A DNA stretch of 64,000 bases. Origin: QHXQ01 sp045807745. GTDB lineage: Bacteria > Acidobacteriota > Blastocatellia > Pyrinomonadales > Pyrinomonadaceae. Below are positions 53,641 to 62,589 of the stretch, piece after piece. The stretch's first letter is position 1. Every line of letters begins with the position of its first letter. Where the stretch lies: NCBI GenBank assembly GCA_045807745.1, contig JBJMGT010000027.1, positions 29,122 to 93,121 of the forward strand. The letters are read 5' to 3'. Position numbers and translations under genes: made by a program. The notes beneath the pieces are model-generated. The model made no database searches. It was not told the origin of the DNA and worked only from the letters and a program-made list of their open reading frames with translations.

Positions 53641-56613
53641 ATGCAGCCAAAAATTATTCATGAGTACCACGTTTTCCTAGCCTCACCCGGAGACATGGAA
53701 GCTGAACGGCGAGAAGTCCGTAAATTTTTCGAAGCCTATAATCGACAGTACGCGGCCAGATGGAGTCTGCGCTTTACCGTTATCGATTGGGAAAACTATG
53801 CGACTGTTGGCGTAGGCCGCCCGCAGGAACTTATAACCCAACAAACACTAGAGAAATTCAAAGATTCCCTTGCTTTAGTCGTGGGACTTATGGGGCAACG
53901 CTTCGGTTCACCCACAGGCACACATGAGTCAGGAACGGAGGAGGAGTTTGAGTGGGCTTTTGGCATGAATACCGAAACAGGTTTCCCTGAGATCAAATGG
54001 TTCTTCCGGGACATTAATAAGTTTCAGGCTTCAAGTAGCGAGCCTGAGAAAATCCAACGGGAACTCGAACAATGGATCAAAGTACGTTCCTTCCGTGAAC
54101 GTCTGGAAAAATCCGAGGCGCCAGTCTTTTACAGCACATTCCCTGATACTACTGAATTCATTGAGGTCTTTCGGGAGGATTTACTACGTTGGCTAAATGA
54201 TGATAGTCGTCCTTGGCACACAGCTATCAAGACTGAAGTGCCTACATCTTCTGAAGTGACAGATTTGCCGACCGCTTACTTTGAAACTCTTTTTGATGAC
54301 TTTAGGTCTTTAGATATTGCTGGGATAGACAACGACCGCGCCGTCGATATTCCGTTAAGTGAAGTTTATGTTCGCCTCCGAGTCATCAAAGACGAAGATA
54401 CTCTTACCGAGAGTGATTCAGCGGATGGCGAGCCTATCGATATACATACTGCGCTGCGGCAATATCAGCGCCTTGTAATTGTCGGCGATCCGGGTAGTGG
54501 TAAATCAACCTTCCTGAAGTTCATCGCGTTGATGATTGCGCGGGCCGAACTCGAAAACGATCCCGGTTTGGCAACTGTTAAGCTTAATTTACAGTCGCCC
54601 CTCCCTGTGCCTTTTTTCGTCTCATTATGGGATTTATCCGATTTCCTCAAGACCGCTGGGCAAGCCGGAGAAGGTTCCGTCATTGACTTTATTATCACTC
54701 AACTGGCAGACGAAGGTATTACTCTTGCGCGCGATACATTAACGCGCCTCCTTGACGCTGGCTCTTGCTGCTTATTGTTTGATGGGTTGGATGAAGTGCC
54801 CACAGAGCAGGGGCGGGCGCTTATCAGCCGGTTGGTCGAGAAATTTGTAGTCCGATATGAGAATAATCGGTTTGTAGTGACCTCGCGGGTGCGTGGCTAC
54901 ACGGGGGATACGATCCTAAAAGGCGGTTTCGTGCGTTGCGACATTCAAGCTTTCGATGAGTCGGATCGGGAAGAGTTTCTTAAAAACTGGTTTGCCGCCC
55001 TACTAAAAGTAAGCAGAGAACAAGTGCTGGCTGAAGGCAGCACAAGTCGCCAAGCCTATGACACATTGCGTGCGGCAATCGAGAGCAAGGATCGCATACG
55101 CAATCTGGCAGTTAATCCGCTATTGATGACGGTGATTGCCATTGTTCATTGGAATCGAAAGCGGCTACCTGATCAGCGAGTTGATCTGTATGACGAGTGC
55201 GTTGACGTGCTGCTAGGCCAGCGGAAAGCAGCCGAGCGCATCCGACGTTATAAACCCGTAGAGGCTTTGAATGAAGCAGCCGAAGAAGAAGAACAGTACG
55301 ATCGCGCATGGACGCGTAAGCGTTTCGCGGAGATTGCCTTACGCATTCTCGAAAGCGGGACGGATGAGATAACCCGTGAGGTCGTCCTTAGCCTATTGAA
55401 ACAACGGTTCAGTGACCGCCCTGGTACAACTGGGGAACGGGCCGCAGTTAATGCAGAAATGTTTCTTGATCGGCAAGAGCTGCGAAGTGGATTGCTGGTA
55501 AGTCGCCGCTCGCATAGCTGTCGCTTCGTTCATTTAACTTTCCAAGAATATTTAGCCGCTTGGCATTTGGCGAATCTAAGTCTTGAAACTATAAAGACCA
55601 CTGTTGCCTCACGTTTGCGAAACCCCCAGTGGTTCGAGTCTCTACAATTACTAGGCGGTGAGTTGGCTAAGAACTCTGACGAAAAATTAGATCAGTACGT
55701 TAGTTATTTATTGGACAACTTGGGAGTGACTATTGCTGAGCAGGCTCCCGTAATCGCGCTTTGTGCCAATATCCTTCAGGATGTTAAAGGTGTTGCTGAC
55801 ATTAAAGTTGCCACCCGGCAAAAGTACCTAACCGCCTTGAGAAACACGCTGCACGCCTTTAAGTTCGGTTCTGGTGTACCCGCGAACACACAGTTGGAAG
55901 TGCTAAATGCTTTGATACCACTTGGCGCAAGTGTAAAAGAGCATCTGGTAGAGGCGACAAAGTCTTCACATTATCCTGTTAGGTCTAAAGCCGTAAGTAT
56001 GCTGGTCCCACACTTACCCGATGATGATTTGTTTAATATGGATCATATTATATTGGATAGGAGTCAGGAGACAATCACCGTATATCTCTCTGCCCTGTTT
56101 GAAAGAGATAGTAAAAGGGCTATGGGTTTACTTATTAAGAATAAGAATAAAATAGTTACTAGCTATAAAGCAGAACGAGCAATATGGAAGGTTTATTACT
56201 ATCATCAGGATGATATCAACTCAGATCTTATCTGGGCCATGGCAAAAAAGTTAGTTAATGACCATAGATATACTTGGGAGTTAATGGCAGTTTTAAATTA
56301 CTTCGCCTCTCGCCCACTACTTGGTAAAGAGTTAGAGGCTATAATTAGGTATTGGGCTGAACACGCTGTTAGTGAACTAAATAGACGTGCGGCATTTGAA
56401 CAACTTGTAAGAAAACACTTACGCCGGGGAGACATAAAATACACTATTCTAACCCGTGACCTCGATGACCTACCTCCATTTCGTGATCCCCAAAATCCTA
56501 TAGATGAAAAATGGGTTAAACAATGCAGTCGCATACTTCATCTATCAGAGAATAGGATTTGGATAGCGTTCAAGGAGATGTCATCTCTCCTTCCAATAAA
56601 ATTGAAACCGTGA
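53641..56613 (+). CDS. DUF4062-NACHT STAND NTPase, candidate NLR-like defence protein
   Basis: 990 aa. Residues 1-190 fit DUF4062 (YHVFLASPGDMEAERREVRK, then ALVVGLMGQRFGS, then GTEEEFEWAF), a domain of TIR-like fold often used as an effector or N-terminal sensor. A NACHT module follows: Walker A GDPGSGKST at 282-290 (K288), Walker B/Asp pair LLFDGLDEVPTEQ with D381 and D384, sensor-like FVVTSRVRGYTG near 410-420. The winged-helix region has NPLLMTVIAIVHWNRKR, and the NACHT C-terminal signature HLTFQEYLAAWHLA lies at about 632-645. The last 330 residues are all-helical and HEAT-like, probably the sensor. The gene is far lower in GC than its neighbours, increasingly so toward the 3' end, and the start lacks a good RBS. 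Bacterial NACHT proteins are known antiphage NLR-like systems; antiphage function here is inference. Confidence 0.93.
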   Translation: MQPKIIHEYHVFLASPGDMEAERREVRKFFEAYNRQYAARWSLRFTVIDWENYATVGVGRPQELITQQTLEKFKDSLALVVGLMGQRFGSPTGTHESGTEEEFEWAFGMNTETGFPEIKWFFRDINKFQASSSEPEKIQRELEQWIKVRSFRERLEKSEAPVFYSTFPDTTEFIEVFREDLLRWLNDDSRPWHTAIKTEVPTSSEVTDLPTAYFETLFDDFRSLDIAGIDNDRAVDIPLSEVYVRLRVIKDEDTLTESDSADGEPIDIHTALRQYQRLVIVGDPGSGKSTFLKFIALMIARAELENDPGLATVKLNLQSPLPVPFFVSLWDLSDFLKTAGQAGEGSVIDFIITQLADEGITLARDTLTRLLDAGSCCLLFDGLDEVPTEQGRALISRLVEKFVVRYENNRFVVTSRVRGYTGDTILKGGFVRCDIQAFDESDREEFLKNWFAALLKVSREQVLAEGSTSRQAYDTLRAAIESKDRIRNLAVNPLLMTVIAIVHWNRKRLPDQRVDLYDECVDVLLGQRKAAERIRRYKPVEALNEAAEEEEQYDRAWTRKRFAEIALRILESGTDEITREVVLSLLKQRFSDRPGTTGERAAVNAEMFLDRQELRSGLLVSRRSHSCRFVHLTFQEYLAAWHLANLSLETIKTTVASRLRNPQWFESLQLLGGELAKNSDEKLDQYVSYLLDNLGVTIAEQAPVIALCANILQDVKGVADIKVATRQKYLTALRNTLHAFKFGSGVPANTQLEVLNALIPLGASVKEHLVEATKSSHYPVRSKAVSMLVPHLPDDDLFNMDHIILDRSQETITVYLSALFERDSKRAMGLLIKNKNKIVTSYKAERAIWKVYYYHQDDINSDLIWAMAKKLVNDHRYTWELMAVLNYFASRPLLGKELEAIIRYWAEHAVSELNRRAAFEQLVRKHLRRGDIKYTILTRDLDDLPPFRDPQNPIDEKWVKQCSRILHLSENRIWIAFKEMSSLLPIKLKP

Positions 56614-56731
56614 ATTTCAATGTGATGCTCAATAATTCAACAGGCGTGGCATTATTTAAAAGACAGGACGTGAGAATAAGACTTGCACCCCTGTCTATCT
56701 AATAACCCGCTTCGGAAAACCTACTTTGGAG

Positions 56732-56965
56732 CTACGGCTGCCCGAACCTGAGCCGGTACTCGACCGAGTTCTCGAACCCGTTGACCATCGTGCGTGCCTA
56801 GTCTGGATACGCGTTGAGATAGCTCAACCAGGGTTGTAGCCGGCTGTATCCAGCGTGTGGCGCAGGTAGCCGAAGTATTGCATGGCGACGAATGCGGGGT
56901 TGCGCTGTTTATTGCCAACCTCCACGGTCTCGACGATCTAGCGCAGTGCGTCGGTGCGCAAAATA
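56732..56965 (-). pseudogene. Decayed 3' end of a secreted-protein gene (DUF4214-like C-terminal module)
   Basis: Reading the minus strand with one frame correction gives CILRTDALR, then IVETVEVGNKQRNPAFVAMQ, then YFGYLRHTLDTAGYNP, then WLSYLNAYPD, then ARTMVNGFENSVEYRLRFGQP (one residue more than 20, read as consecutive pieces). The pieces are separated by a TAG where relatives have glutamine, a one-base deletion after NP, and a TAG after YPD. The wording and the ending EYRLRFGQP match the C-terminal module of many large acidobacterial secreted proteins. Upstream of it the frame cannot be followed, so only this end survives. Confidence 0.7.
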
Positions 56966-57021
56966 CACCCATTGTTAACCTTAACAAAGGGCGGCGCAAA
57001 AGAGGCCGCGGAGGAAAACGA

Positions 57022-57051
57022 AAGGGCTGGAGTTGGTACGCTCCAGCCCTT
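57022..57051 (-). terminator. Rho-independent terminator of the cytochrome gene
   Basis: Arms AAGGGCTGGAG (57022-57032) and CTCCAGCCCTT (57041-57051) with loop TTGGTACG. On the minus strand the stem is followed by TTCGTTTTCC, a good U-rich tail, 33 bp after the stop at 57084. Confidence 0.8.
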
Positions 57052-57083
57052 GTCAATTGCGCTCGGCCCGCAGCCGCCTGTGC

Positions 57084-60000
57084 TCAAACGACTGCCAGCC
57101 AAGTTGTCACCGTCTGCGCGAGACCGGCGAGCAAGACGTAGAAGCCACCGGGCGCAGCGCCCCGCGTGGCAGGCGGGGCCGGCGCTGGTGCAGCGAAACT
57201 CACCTTCCGGCCTTTACTGTCAGGCTGCTGTATTCTTGTGCCAGACTTGTGCATCTGGCCGCTGCCATCGTTGGTTGTGCCATCCGCGCGCGGCTTGGAC
57301 GAGAGCGAGCGCATGTACATCTCCAGCGCCGCCAGATCGTCGGCGGACAGATGCGAGGTCTTGCCGTGCGTGTCCTTGATCACGCGGATGTGGTTGGCGG
57401 CGAGTGCCGGGTTGATCTGCCCGTCCACGATGAGCGGCGCGACGTTCGCCGTGCCGAGCCGGTCGATCTGCGGCTTGCCGTTCTCTAAGACGGTCGGACT
57501 GTCGAGGCTCACGTAGAGCGGCCCCATACCATCGCCCGCGAGACCGCCGTGCGAGTCGCCGAACGTGATCGGCACTTCGGTCGGCAGATTGTTTGCGCCG
57601 CGTGTCTGATCCGTCCGCACCGTGCGGAAGTTGAAGCCGCGCTCGCCGGGTTTGAGCAGAGGCGAGTCGGGCGCGAGCATGATCTCGCGAAACGTGTGCG
57701 CGTCGCCGTGGTGCAGCCACTTGGGCACGCTGTCCCACCACGCGCGCAGGTGTTTGGTGTTGCGGCTCGACAGGTTCTGCGGCGTGCCCACGTCCTGCGG
57801 CGGCGCGAACGGGACGAAGAAGTAATCGTTGGTCGGCCGGAAGAACGGGCCGTTGCCGTCAACAGTCGTCTCCGGCGTCACGCCCGGCTCGTGTATGTTG
57901 AAGTCTTGGAACGTGGCGTCGATGACGCCGTTCGTCAACTTGTTCCCATTGTGGTGACACTCGTTGCAGCCCGCGCCGCCCTGTGTGACAGACGTGGAGA
58001 ATATCTCACGCCCGCGCGCGACCTGTGCGGCCGTTGCGTCGTCGGGGAACTGGTTGAGTGGGTTCGGCAGTTGCCGCGTCTCGTTCTGCGACCAGAGAAT
58101 TTGCAGGTACGCGAGATCGTAGTAGCCGACCTTGCGCGCCTTGCCGTTCAAGTCGGGGCGGCCGATGGCGTTCGAGTTCTCCTCGGTCTTTTGCAGCACG
58201 TAGTCTTCACGCGCGTGGAAGCGATCAACTGGATTCGCTTGCGGGAAGAGCGGCGTTGGTGTGCGCTCGCCTAAGAGCACTTCGCCGTTGCAGGCGGAGG
58301 CGTAGGCCATGAAGTCGTTGTTGAGGCCCTCGTACCACTCGGGCCAGTTGTCCGAGATGTCCTTGTTCTGCGGGCAGGTCTTGACGCCGCCGACGGCGTT
58401 CGCCGCGACGTTCCACTGGCAGCCGTCCTGCCGTGCGTCCCAGTGACAGAAGCCGCACGACTTGTGCCCGTCGTCCGAGTAGGCGGACGAGAAGAACCAA
58501 CGCAGACCCGCCTCTTCGTCGGTGGAGAACAAGTTCTGACCATGACCGCTCGTCGTCGGATCGGGCGTCGTCGGCGTGACACCGACGGCGAGAAAGCCTT
58601 GCCGTAACAAGCGGCCGTTCGGATCGACGCTGAGGAACGAGACATCTTCGGTCTGAAAGTTGGTGACGAAGATGCGCGTGCCGTCGGGCGATGCGTCGAT
58701 GCCCTGCGGCGTGATGCCGCCGGTGAACTCGATGCCGGTCTCTGTGAGCAGTTGCGACGGGTCGGCCGCGTTCTGGTTGATGCGAAACGCTTCGACCTTC
58801 TCCGAGTGCGCGTGCGTGACGAAGAGCATGTTACCGCGTATGACCATCTGTTCAGGGCCGCTGCCCTTGATGATCTTTTGCGCGTCCGCATGGTCGTGCA
58901 GGTCTACAAACTGACCGGGGATGACGAGTTGCGAGATGTCGCGCCCCTCGTCCACGTAGCGATAGACAAAGCGGTTCGTCGTCGTGTCGAAGATGTTCAA
59001 CTCGCTGCCGATGTCGTCGAAGGTCGTCGCCTTCGTCGCGTCCGTCATGACGGGCATGTAGCCGAGCTGCTGGCCGTTGTTCTTGATGGCGACGCCCTGC
59101 TCGTTCTTCGTCGGCAAGCCGTGCCCCGTGTCGCGCTCGTTGAGCTTCGTGTTCGTCTCTTGGCCCGACACGATGCCCCAGCGCCCGGCGATCTTCACGT
59201 CGGTCGTGAGACCACCAACCTGCAAATTTTTGACGAGTGTGTTGGCATCCGCATCGACGTTGATCGCGGCGATGGTGTGCCCGAGCGTGTTGGAGACGTA
59301 GAGCGTTCGGCCGTCGGCGCTGAGGTCTAGGTCGCGCGGGTTGGCGCGTTCAAGCTCGGTCGTGCCGGTCGGGATTTCCGCGATCTGCGTGAAGAAGGGG
59401 CCGGGATCGACGCGGAAGGCGCGCACTTGATCTTTGAAGCGGTCGGTGATGTAGAGGCGCGTGCCCGTGCGGTTGAAGACGAGCTTCTCGCCGTAGAAGC
59501 CGGTCTCGAACTCGCCCATGATCTGATCGGTCGCGGTGTTGATGACGCTCGCGAAGTTGCCGTACTGGTTGAGCACGACGAGGTATTGATTCTGATTAAT
59601 CTGCGGGTTGAGCGGCGCGACCTTCAGACCGATGGGGCGCAGTCCGCGCGTCTGCCCTGCGGGGCGCAGATCGATCCAATGGAGCACCGTCTGGGTCTGC
59701 GTATCAACGACCGCCACGCGCCAATCGGGATAACCTTCGCGACCGGGCAGCGTGACGTAGAGCTTGCGCCCGTCGGGGCCGAGCGTCAGAGCGCGCGGCT
59801 GGCTGCGGAACGGCTGCTTGCGGTTCGGCCATTTCTCGTTGCCGCTCGTGACGATGGGGTTGTTCGGGTCGATGCGCGTCGAAGGGTCGGGGCGGCCATC
59901 GATGTAGCTCGCGCCGAACATGATCTTCGTGAAGCGCTGTTGGCCCGCGCGCACGCCGGCCGACTCTGCGCCGACAATGTTTTTGACGGGGTCGTCGGTG

Positions 60001-60230
60001 AGACCCGTGATGATGCGCCCGCGCGAGTCGGTCTTGACGGCGGTGGTGAAGATGCGCAGGTCGAGCGGCGCTTCTTCGGTCGGCGCTAAGATTTTGCGCT
60101 CGAACGGGGCCGAGAGCGTGGCATTCGCCTGCGCAGCTTGCGCCACCCGCGCGCCGGAGCGGAAGACGTAAGCGCTAAGCCCGGCGCAGACGGCCGCCGC
60201 GAGGACGAGGAGTTTGATCTTATGCTGCAT
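57084..60230 (-). CDS. Secreted beta-propeller/di-heme cytochrome c (MauG-like) protein
   Basis: 1048 aa from the ATG at 60230 (RBS GGGAGAAG; the longer frame adds 28 noise codons). Signal peptide at about 1-34. Residues about 100-560 are a YVTN-type beta-propeller (DGRKLYVTLPGREGYPDWRV, then DGRTLYVSNTLGHTIAAINV). The rest is cytochrome-c-peroxidase/MauG-like, with two CxxCH heme sites, CGFCHWD and CNECHHNG. The protein ends in a short Pro-Gly-rich linker and a hydrophobic C-terminal segment (FYVLLAGLAQTVTTWLAVV), suggesting membrane anchoring. A role in periplasmic electron transfer is likely; the substrate is unknown. Confidence 0.88.
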   Translation of the reverse strand: MQHKIKLLVLAAAVCAGLSAYVFRSGARVAQAAQANATLSAPFERKILAPTEEAPLDLRIFTTAVKTDSRGRIITGLTDDPVKNIVGAESAGVRAGQQRFTKIMFGASYIDGRPDPSTRIDPNNPIVTSGNEKWPNRKQPFRSQPRALTLGPDGRKLYVTLPGREGYPDWRVAVVDTQTQTVLHWIDLRPAGQTRGLRPIGLKVAPLNPQINQNQYLVVLNQYGNFASVINTATDQIMGEFETGFYGEKLVFNRTGTRLYITDRFKDQVRAFRVDPGPFFTQIAEIPTGTTELERANPRDLDLSADGRTLYVSNTLGHTIAAINVDADANTLVKNLQVGGLTTDVKIAGRWGIVSGQETNTKLNERDTGHGLPTKNEQGVAIKNNGQQLGYMPVMTDATKATTFDDIGSELNIFDTTTNRFVYRYVDEGRDISQLVIPGQFVDLHDHADAQKIIKGSGPEQMVIRGNMLFVTHAHSEKVEAFRINQNAADPSQLLTETGIEFTGGITPQGIDASPDGTRIFVTNFQTEDVSFLSVDPNGRLLRQGFLAVGVTPTTPDPTTSGHGQNLFSTDEEAGLRWFFSSAYSDDGHKSCGFCHWDARQDGCQWNVAANAVGGVKTCPQNKDISDNWPEWYEGLNNDFMAYASACNGEVLLGERTPTPLFPQANPVDRFHAREDYVLQKTEENSNAIGRPDLNGKARKVGYYDLAYLQILWSQNETRQLPNPLNQFPDDATAAQVARGREIFSTSVTQGGAGCNECHHNGNKLTNGVIDATFQDFNIHEPGVTPETTVDGNGPFFRPTNDYFFVPFAPPQDVGTPQNLSSRNTKHLRAWWDSVPKWLHHGDAHTFREIMLAPDSPLLKPGERGFNFRTVRTDQTRGANNLPTEVPITFGDSHGGLAGDGMGPLYVSLDSPTVLENGKPQIDRLGTANVAPLIVDGQINPALAANHIRVIKDTHGKTSHLSADDLAALEMYMRSLSSKPRADGTTNDGSGQMHKSGTRIQQPDSKGRKVSFAAPAPAPPATRGAAPGGFYVLLAGLAQTVTTWLAVV

Positions 60231-60550
60231 GCTACTTCTCCCTAACTGTGAATGTGTCGTGTGGCGGCGCGGTGGTGTCGGGCGGGCCGCGTACATCGCA
60301 TCAACCGAAAACAACAGAAACCAGACCTCTACAGGGCAAGCCTCATACCAACGCGCGCTTGCCCACTGGCAACACGAACGCGCTTGATTGCGCCCATTTT
60401 CGGCGCACGAACGTCATCACCTTTGTGGCCGCAGGCGCGAACAAGATGATCAGTTAAGCGCGCAGATGCGAGCTATCTCTTATATGCAGAAAATTTAGCG
60501 GGCTGTGCGAACGAGTTACGCGGTGCGTAGGCTTTGCCTAACGGAAGGCT
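60231..60550. other. Intergenic, no gene seen
   Basis: Region between the cytochrome gene start and the IS-like element. It should hold the cytochrome promoter on the minus strand, but I see no convincing -35/-10 pair, and no coding frame with an RBS. Confidence 0.5.
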
Positions 60551-60552
60551 TT

Positions 60553-60594
60553 TGCCCAACGATTCGTGAGGTTGCCCAACGATTAGGCAACCTC
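60553..60594. repeat. Left-end TGCCCAACGATT direct repeats with hairpin
   Basis: TGCCCAACGATT at 60553-60564 and 60573-60584 (20-bp period). GAGGTTGCC (60568-60576) also pairs with GGCAACCTC (60586-60594), so the transposase message ends in a hairpin with its stop codon (60583-60585) in the loop. Confidence 0.7.
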
Positions 60595-61818
60595 AGCCCA
60601 AAACTTCGGCTTCAGATTCAACTCATACATAGATTGAATCAGACAACAGATGTTGTGGCAAAGCACCTTGCATAAGGCTTCATTGATCTGCGCCCGCTCC
60701 GTCTTGCTCCGCAAGCTATCTCCGAACTTCGCCTTAATCATCATAAAGGTGGTTTCCACGTTAGAGCGTTTATGATAGCTCTGCATAAACCGCTCTTGAT
60801 TCAGACTGTAGTAGTGATACATCTGTTTCCACAGCGGGCTATGCCGCTTTTTGGCGCGCTTGTCGTGGGCAACGCTATTCGCCTTAAAGGGAATGTACGG
60901 CGTCGCGTTATTGTCGCGCACCACTTGCAAGTTAGGGGCTGAGAGATAAGCCTTATCCGCTGACACTTCGTTCATGTAGAAGTTCTTGGCCGTTGCTTCA
61001 ACTAAGGGCGCAAACTGCGGGCTGTCGCCCGCGTAGCGGTCAGTGACTTCTACCGATGTGACCACGTTTGTTTTCACGCCGCACATCAAATGCACTTTAA
61101 GCCACTCGCGCTTTTCCATCAGTTGCGGGTCGTGATACTTAGCTTGTACCCATTGCACAAAGCGACAGGTGGAAAGCCCGCTACTATCAACCGCAAAATC
61201 TTCCTCAATCGCTTGCAACGGTAACGCGCTTTCTTCAATCAATAGCTTCAGATAATCAGTCAACATCTTAGAGCCGAAGTAATTGAAGATGCTGTTATAG
61301 GAAGGCAGTTGCGACAGGTAGCCTTTCGCTTGTGCTTCCCGTAAGTCAGTCATAAAGCGGCGGCCCGAAACCGTGCTATAGACCTTGAAGGCCATAGCGA
61401 AGATCATATCTTCAAGCGGCAGGAATCTTTCACCCGGCCCGGTCTGCGCAGGCGAGCCGACACCTTGACAGAGTTGATGCAAGAGATATTGAAACTGCCG
61501 CTTCTCTTGCGTCTGCGCCAAGTTGTAAGCAGTCCACACTTGCCGATAAGTCTTGCGCGTGACCTTGACGGTTTCTTTCACCGTCGTCTTGCCGTTGGCC
61601 GTTGTAGTCGTCTTAGTGCGCTCGATTATCTCAACCGCAAAGATGTGCTTACACTTGGCGCGGCGTAAGTCGAAATCAGGGCAGGAGCAAGTCTGCGCGG
61701 CCGGGTCAACTTTGTATTTACCACGGCCGGACTGTGAAGGCACAAGCCAGAGGTGGCCGTCACGTTTGATGTTGGCGCGTTCAATAATCTGGCGGGCTTT
61801 ATGCTCTCGGATGTTCAT
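60583..61818 (-). CDS. SWIM zinc-finger DDE transposase
   Basis: 411 aa from the ATG at 61818, which has AAAGG upstream; a TTG six codons earlier is the alternative. The N-terminus has a SWIM finger (CSCPDFDLRRAKCKH: C44, C46, C56, H58), a DNA/protein-binding motif best known from MULE-type transposases. A DDE catalytic triad is readable as D211 (AVDSSGLSTCRF), D288 (VSADKAYLS) and E355 (RSNVETTFMMIKAKFG), giving an IS4/IS5-like RNase H fold. The K/T-rich linker (KTTTTANGKTTVKETVKVTR) between them is unusual. No frameshift or stop interrupts it, so it is probably active. Confidence 0.88.
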   Translation of the reverse strand: MNIREHKARQIIERANIKRDGHLWLVPSQSGRGKYKVDPAAQTCSCPDFDLRRAKCKHIFAVEIIERTKTTTTANGKTTVKETVKVTRKTYRQVWTAYNLAQTQEKRQFQYLLHQLCQGVGSPAQTGPGERFLPLEDMIFAMAFKVYSTVSGRRFMTDLREAQAKGYLSQLPSYNSIFNYFGSKMLTDYLKLLIEESALPLQAIEEDFAVDSSGLSTCRFVQWVQAKYHDPQLMEKREWLKVHLMCGVKTNVVTSVEVTDRYAGDSPQFAPLVEATAKNFYMNEVSADKAYLSAPNLQVVRDNNATPYIPFKANSVAHDKRAKKRHSPLWKQMYHYYSLNQERFMQSYHKRSNVETTFMMIKAKFGDSLRSKTERAQINEALCKVLCHNICCLIQSMYELNLKPKFWAEVA

Positions 61819-61957
61819 TGTGTGCTTGCCTTTCAAGGGGCGATTAGCTCACAATGAAGTTGCTTAGACCGGATGCGAGCAATCGCGTTTGGTTTATCAA
61901 AGGGCTTCGTCAGTTGACGCTGGCGAAGCCTTTTCTCTTGCTTCAAACAACACAGGC

Positions 61958-62027
61958 ATTATACGTGAGCGGTCACGTAAAAGTCAAGACAAAAACGCTT
62001 GACACTACCTGACCGCTCACGTATATT
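61958..62027. promoter_or_regulatory. Divergent promoters with mirrored 15-bp operators
   Basis: Plus strand: -35 TTGACA (61999-62004), 17-bp spacer, -10 TATATT (62022-62027). Minus strand: -35 TTGACT (61982-61987 read in complement), 18-bp spacer, -10 TATAAT (61958-61963 in complement). ATACGTGAGCGGTCA (61961-61975) is the exact reverse complement of TGACCGCTCACGTAT (62010-62024), and each copy overlaps a -10, so one repressor could shut both promoters. The left copy is also palindromic (ACGTGA, GCGG, TCACGT). Confidence 0.85.
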
Positions 62028-62033
62028 TACATC

Positions 62034-62231
62034 ATGCCAAGCGAACCGAAACAAACCAAACGCAAGCAAAGAAAGAATCCGGCGGCCGTGGCCTTAGGTC
62101 GTAAAGGTGGGCTGCGAGGCGGCCCGGCCCGCGCCGCATCTATGACCGCAGAGGAACGTAGTGCGAGCGCACGCAACGCCGTCTTAGCAAGGTGGGCAAA
62201 AGCTAAAAAGAAAGAGAAAGCGCGGGGCTAA
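62034..62231 (+). CDS. Small basic protein, leaderless transcript
   Basis: 65 aa, with KQTKRKQRKNPAAVALGRKG, then GLRGGPARAASMTAEERSAS, then ARNAVLARWAKAKKKEKARG. The pattern NPAAVALGRKGGLRGG is shared by a widespread family of short, K/R/A-rich proteins whose function I cannot give; nucleic-acid binding is suggested by charge. The ATG lies 6 nt after the -10 (62022-62027), so the mRNA starts at or very near the ATG and must be translated leaderless. It is inside the IS-like element and shares mirrored operators with the transposase promoter, so it may be the element's regulator (inference). Confidence 0.8.
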   Translation: MPSEPKQTKRKQRKNPAAVALGRKGGLRGGPARAASMTAEERSASARNAVLARWAKAKKKEKARG

Positions 62232-62327
62232 ATGCAAGAAAAAGTGTAGGGGGTTACTGTGCGCTAATTGTAGGCGTATGGTAGGATGCCGCTGAACAAG
62301 TTTGTTGGCGGTTATTTCTACGGGTTG

Positions 62328-62433
62328 CACCTTTCTCCGCCACATAGACCTTTCTGCGCTATCGGGCAGAAAGAGTAATGCCGCGCTGCTCCCGCGAACA
62401 GCGCGGCGGTAAAAGAAAGGTGAACAACGAACG
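62328..62433 (+). ncRNA. Structured 5' leader, possible bistable RNA switch
   Basis: CACCTTTCT (62328-62336) pairs with AGAAAGGTG (62414-62422), and that right arm contains the AAAGGTG ribosome-binding site of the 35-aa ORF. Two hairpins sit inside: CTTTCTGC (62350-62357) with GCAGAAAG (62366-62373), and GCCGCGCTG (62380-62388) with CAGCGCGGC (62399-62407). CCTTTCT and AGAAAG each occur twice, so the two pairings compete. Opening the outer stem would expose the RBS. This is base-pairing by eye, not a fold calculation. Confidence 0.5.
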
Positions 62434-62541
62434 ATGCGTATCAAAAAATACGCAAGCCATTGGAAAGTTAGACTAACCCTGAAATTCTGGGGCGTCCGCT
62501 TTTCAATGGAGTTTGATATGCCGCGCGACGGCATATTGTAA
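62434..62541 (+). CDS. Short ORF (35 aa) with good RBS inside the IS-like element
   Basis: The frame codes MRIKKYASHWKVRLTLKFWG, then VRFSMEFDMPRDGIL. AAAGGTG stands 11 bp before the ATG and lies in the outer stem of the leader RNA above. A strong terminator follows 48 bp after the stop. Basic and aromatic-rich; no known family. The RBS, structured leader and terminator together argue for expression. Confidence 0.5.
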   Translation: MRIKKYASHWKVRLTLKFWGVRFSMEFDMPRDGIL

Positions 62542-62589
62542 CCACGAATCAATAGCAGGGGCGCAACCCTGATACTGATTCTTTGACGT

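Noticed and set aside
55600..55660. tRNA-like GGTTCGAGTC word
   Set aside because: It lies within the NACHT gene, and no acceptor or anticodon stem could be paired around it.
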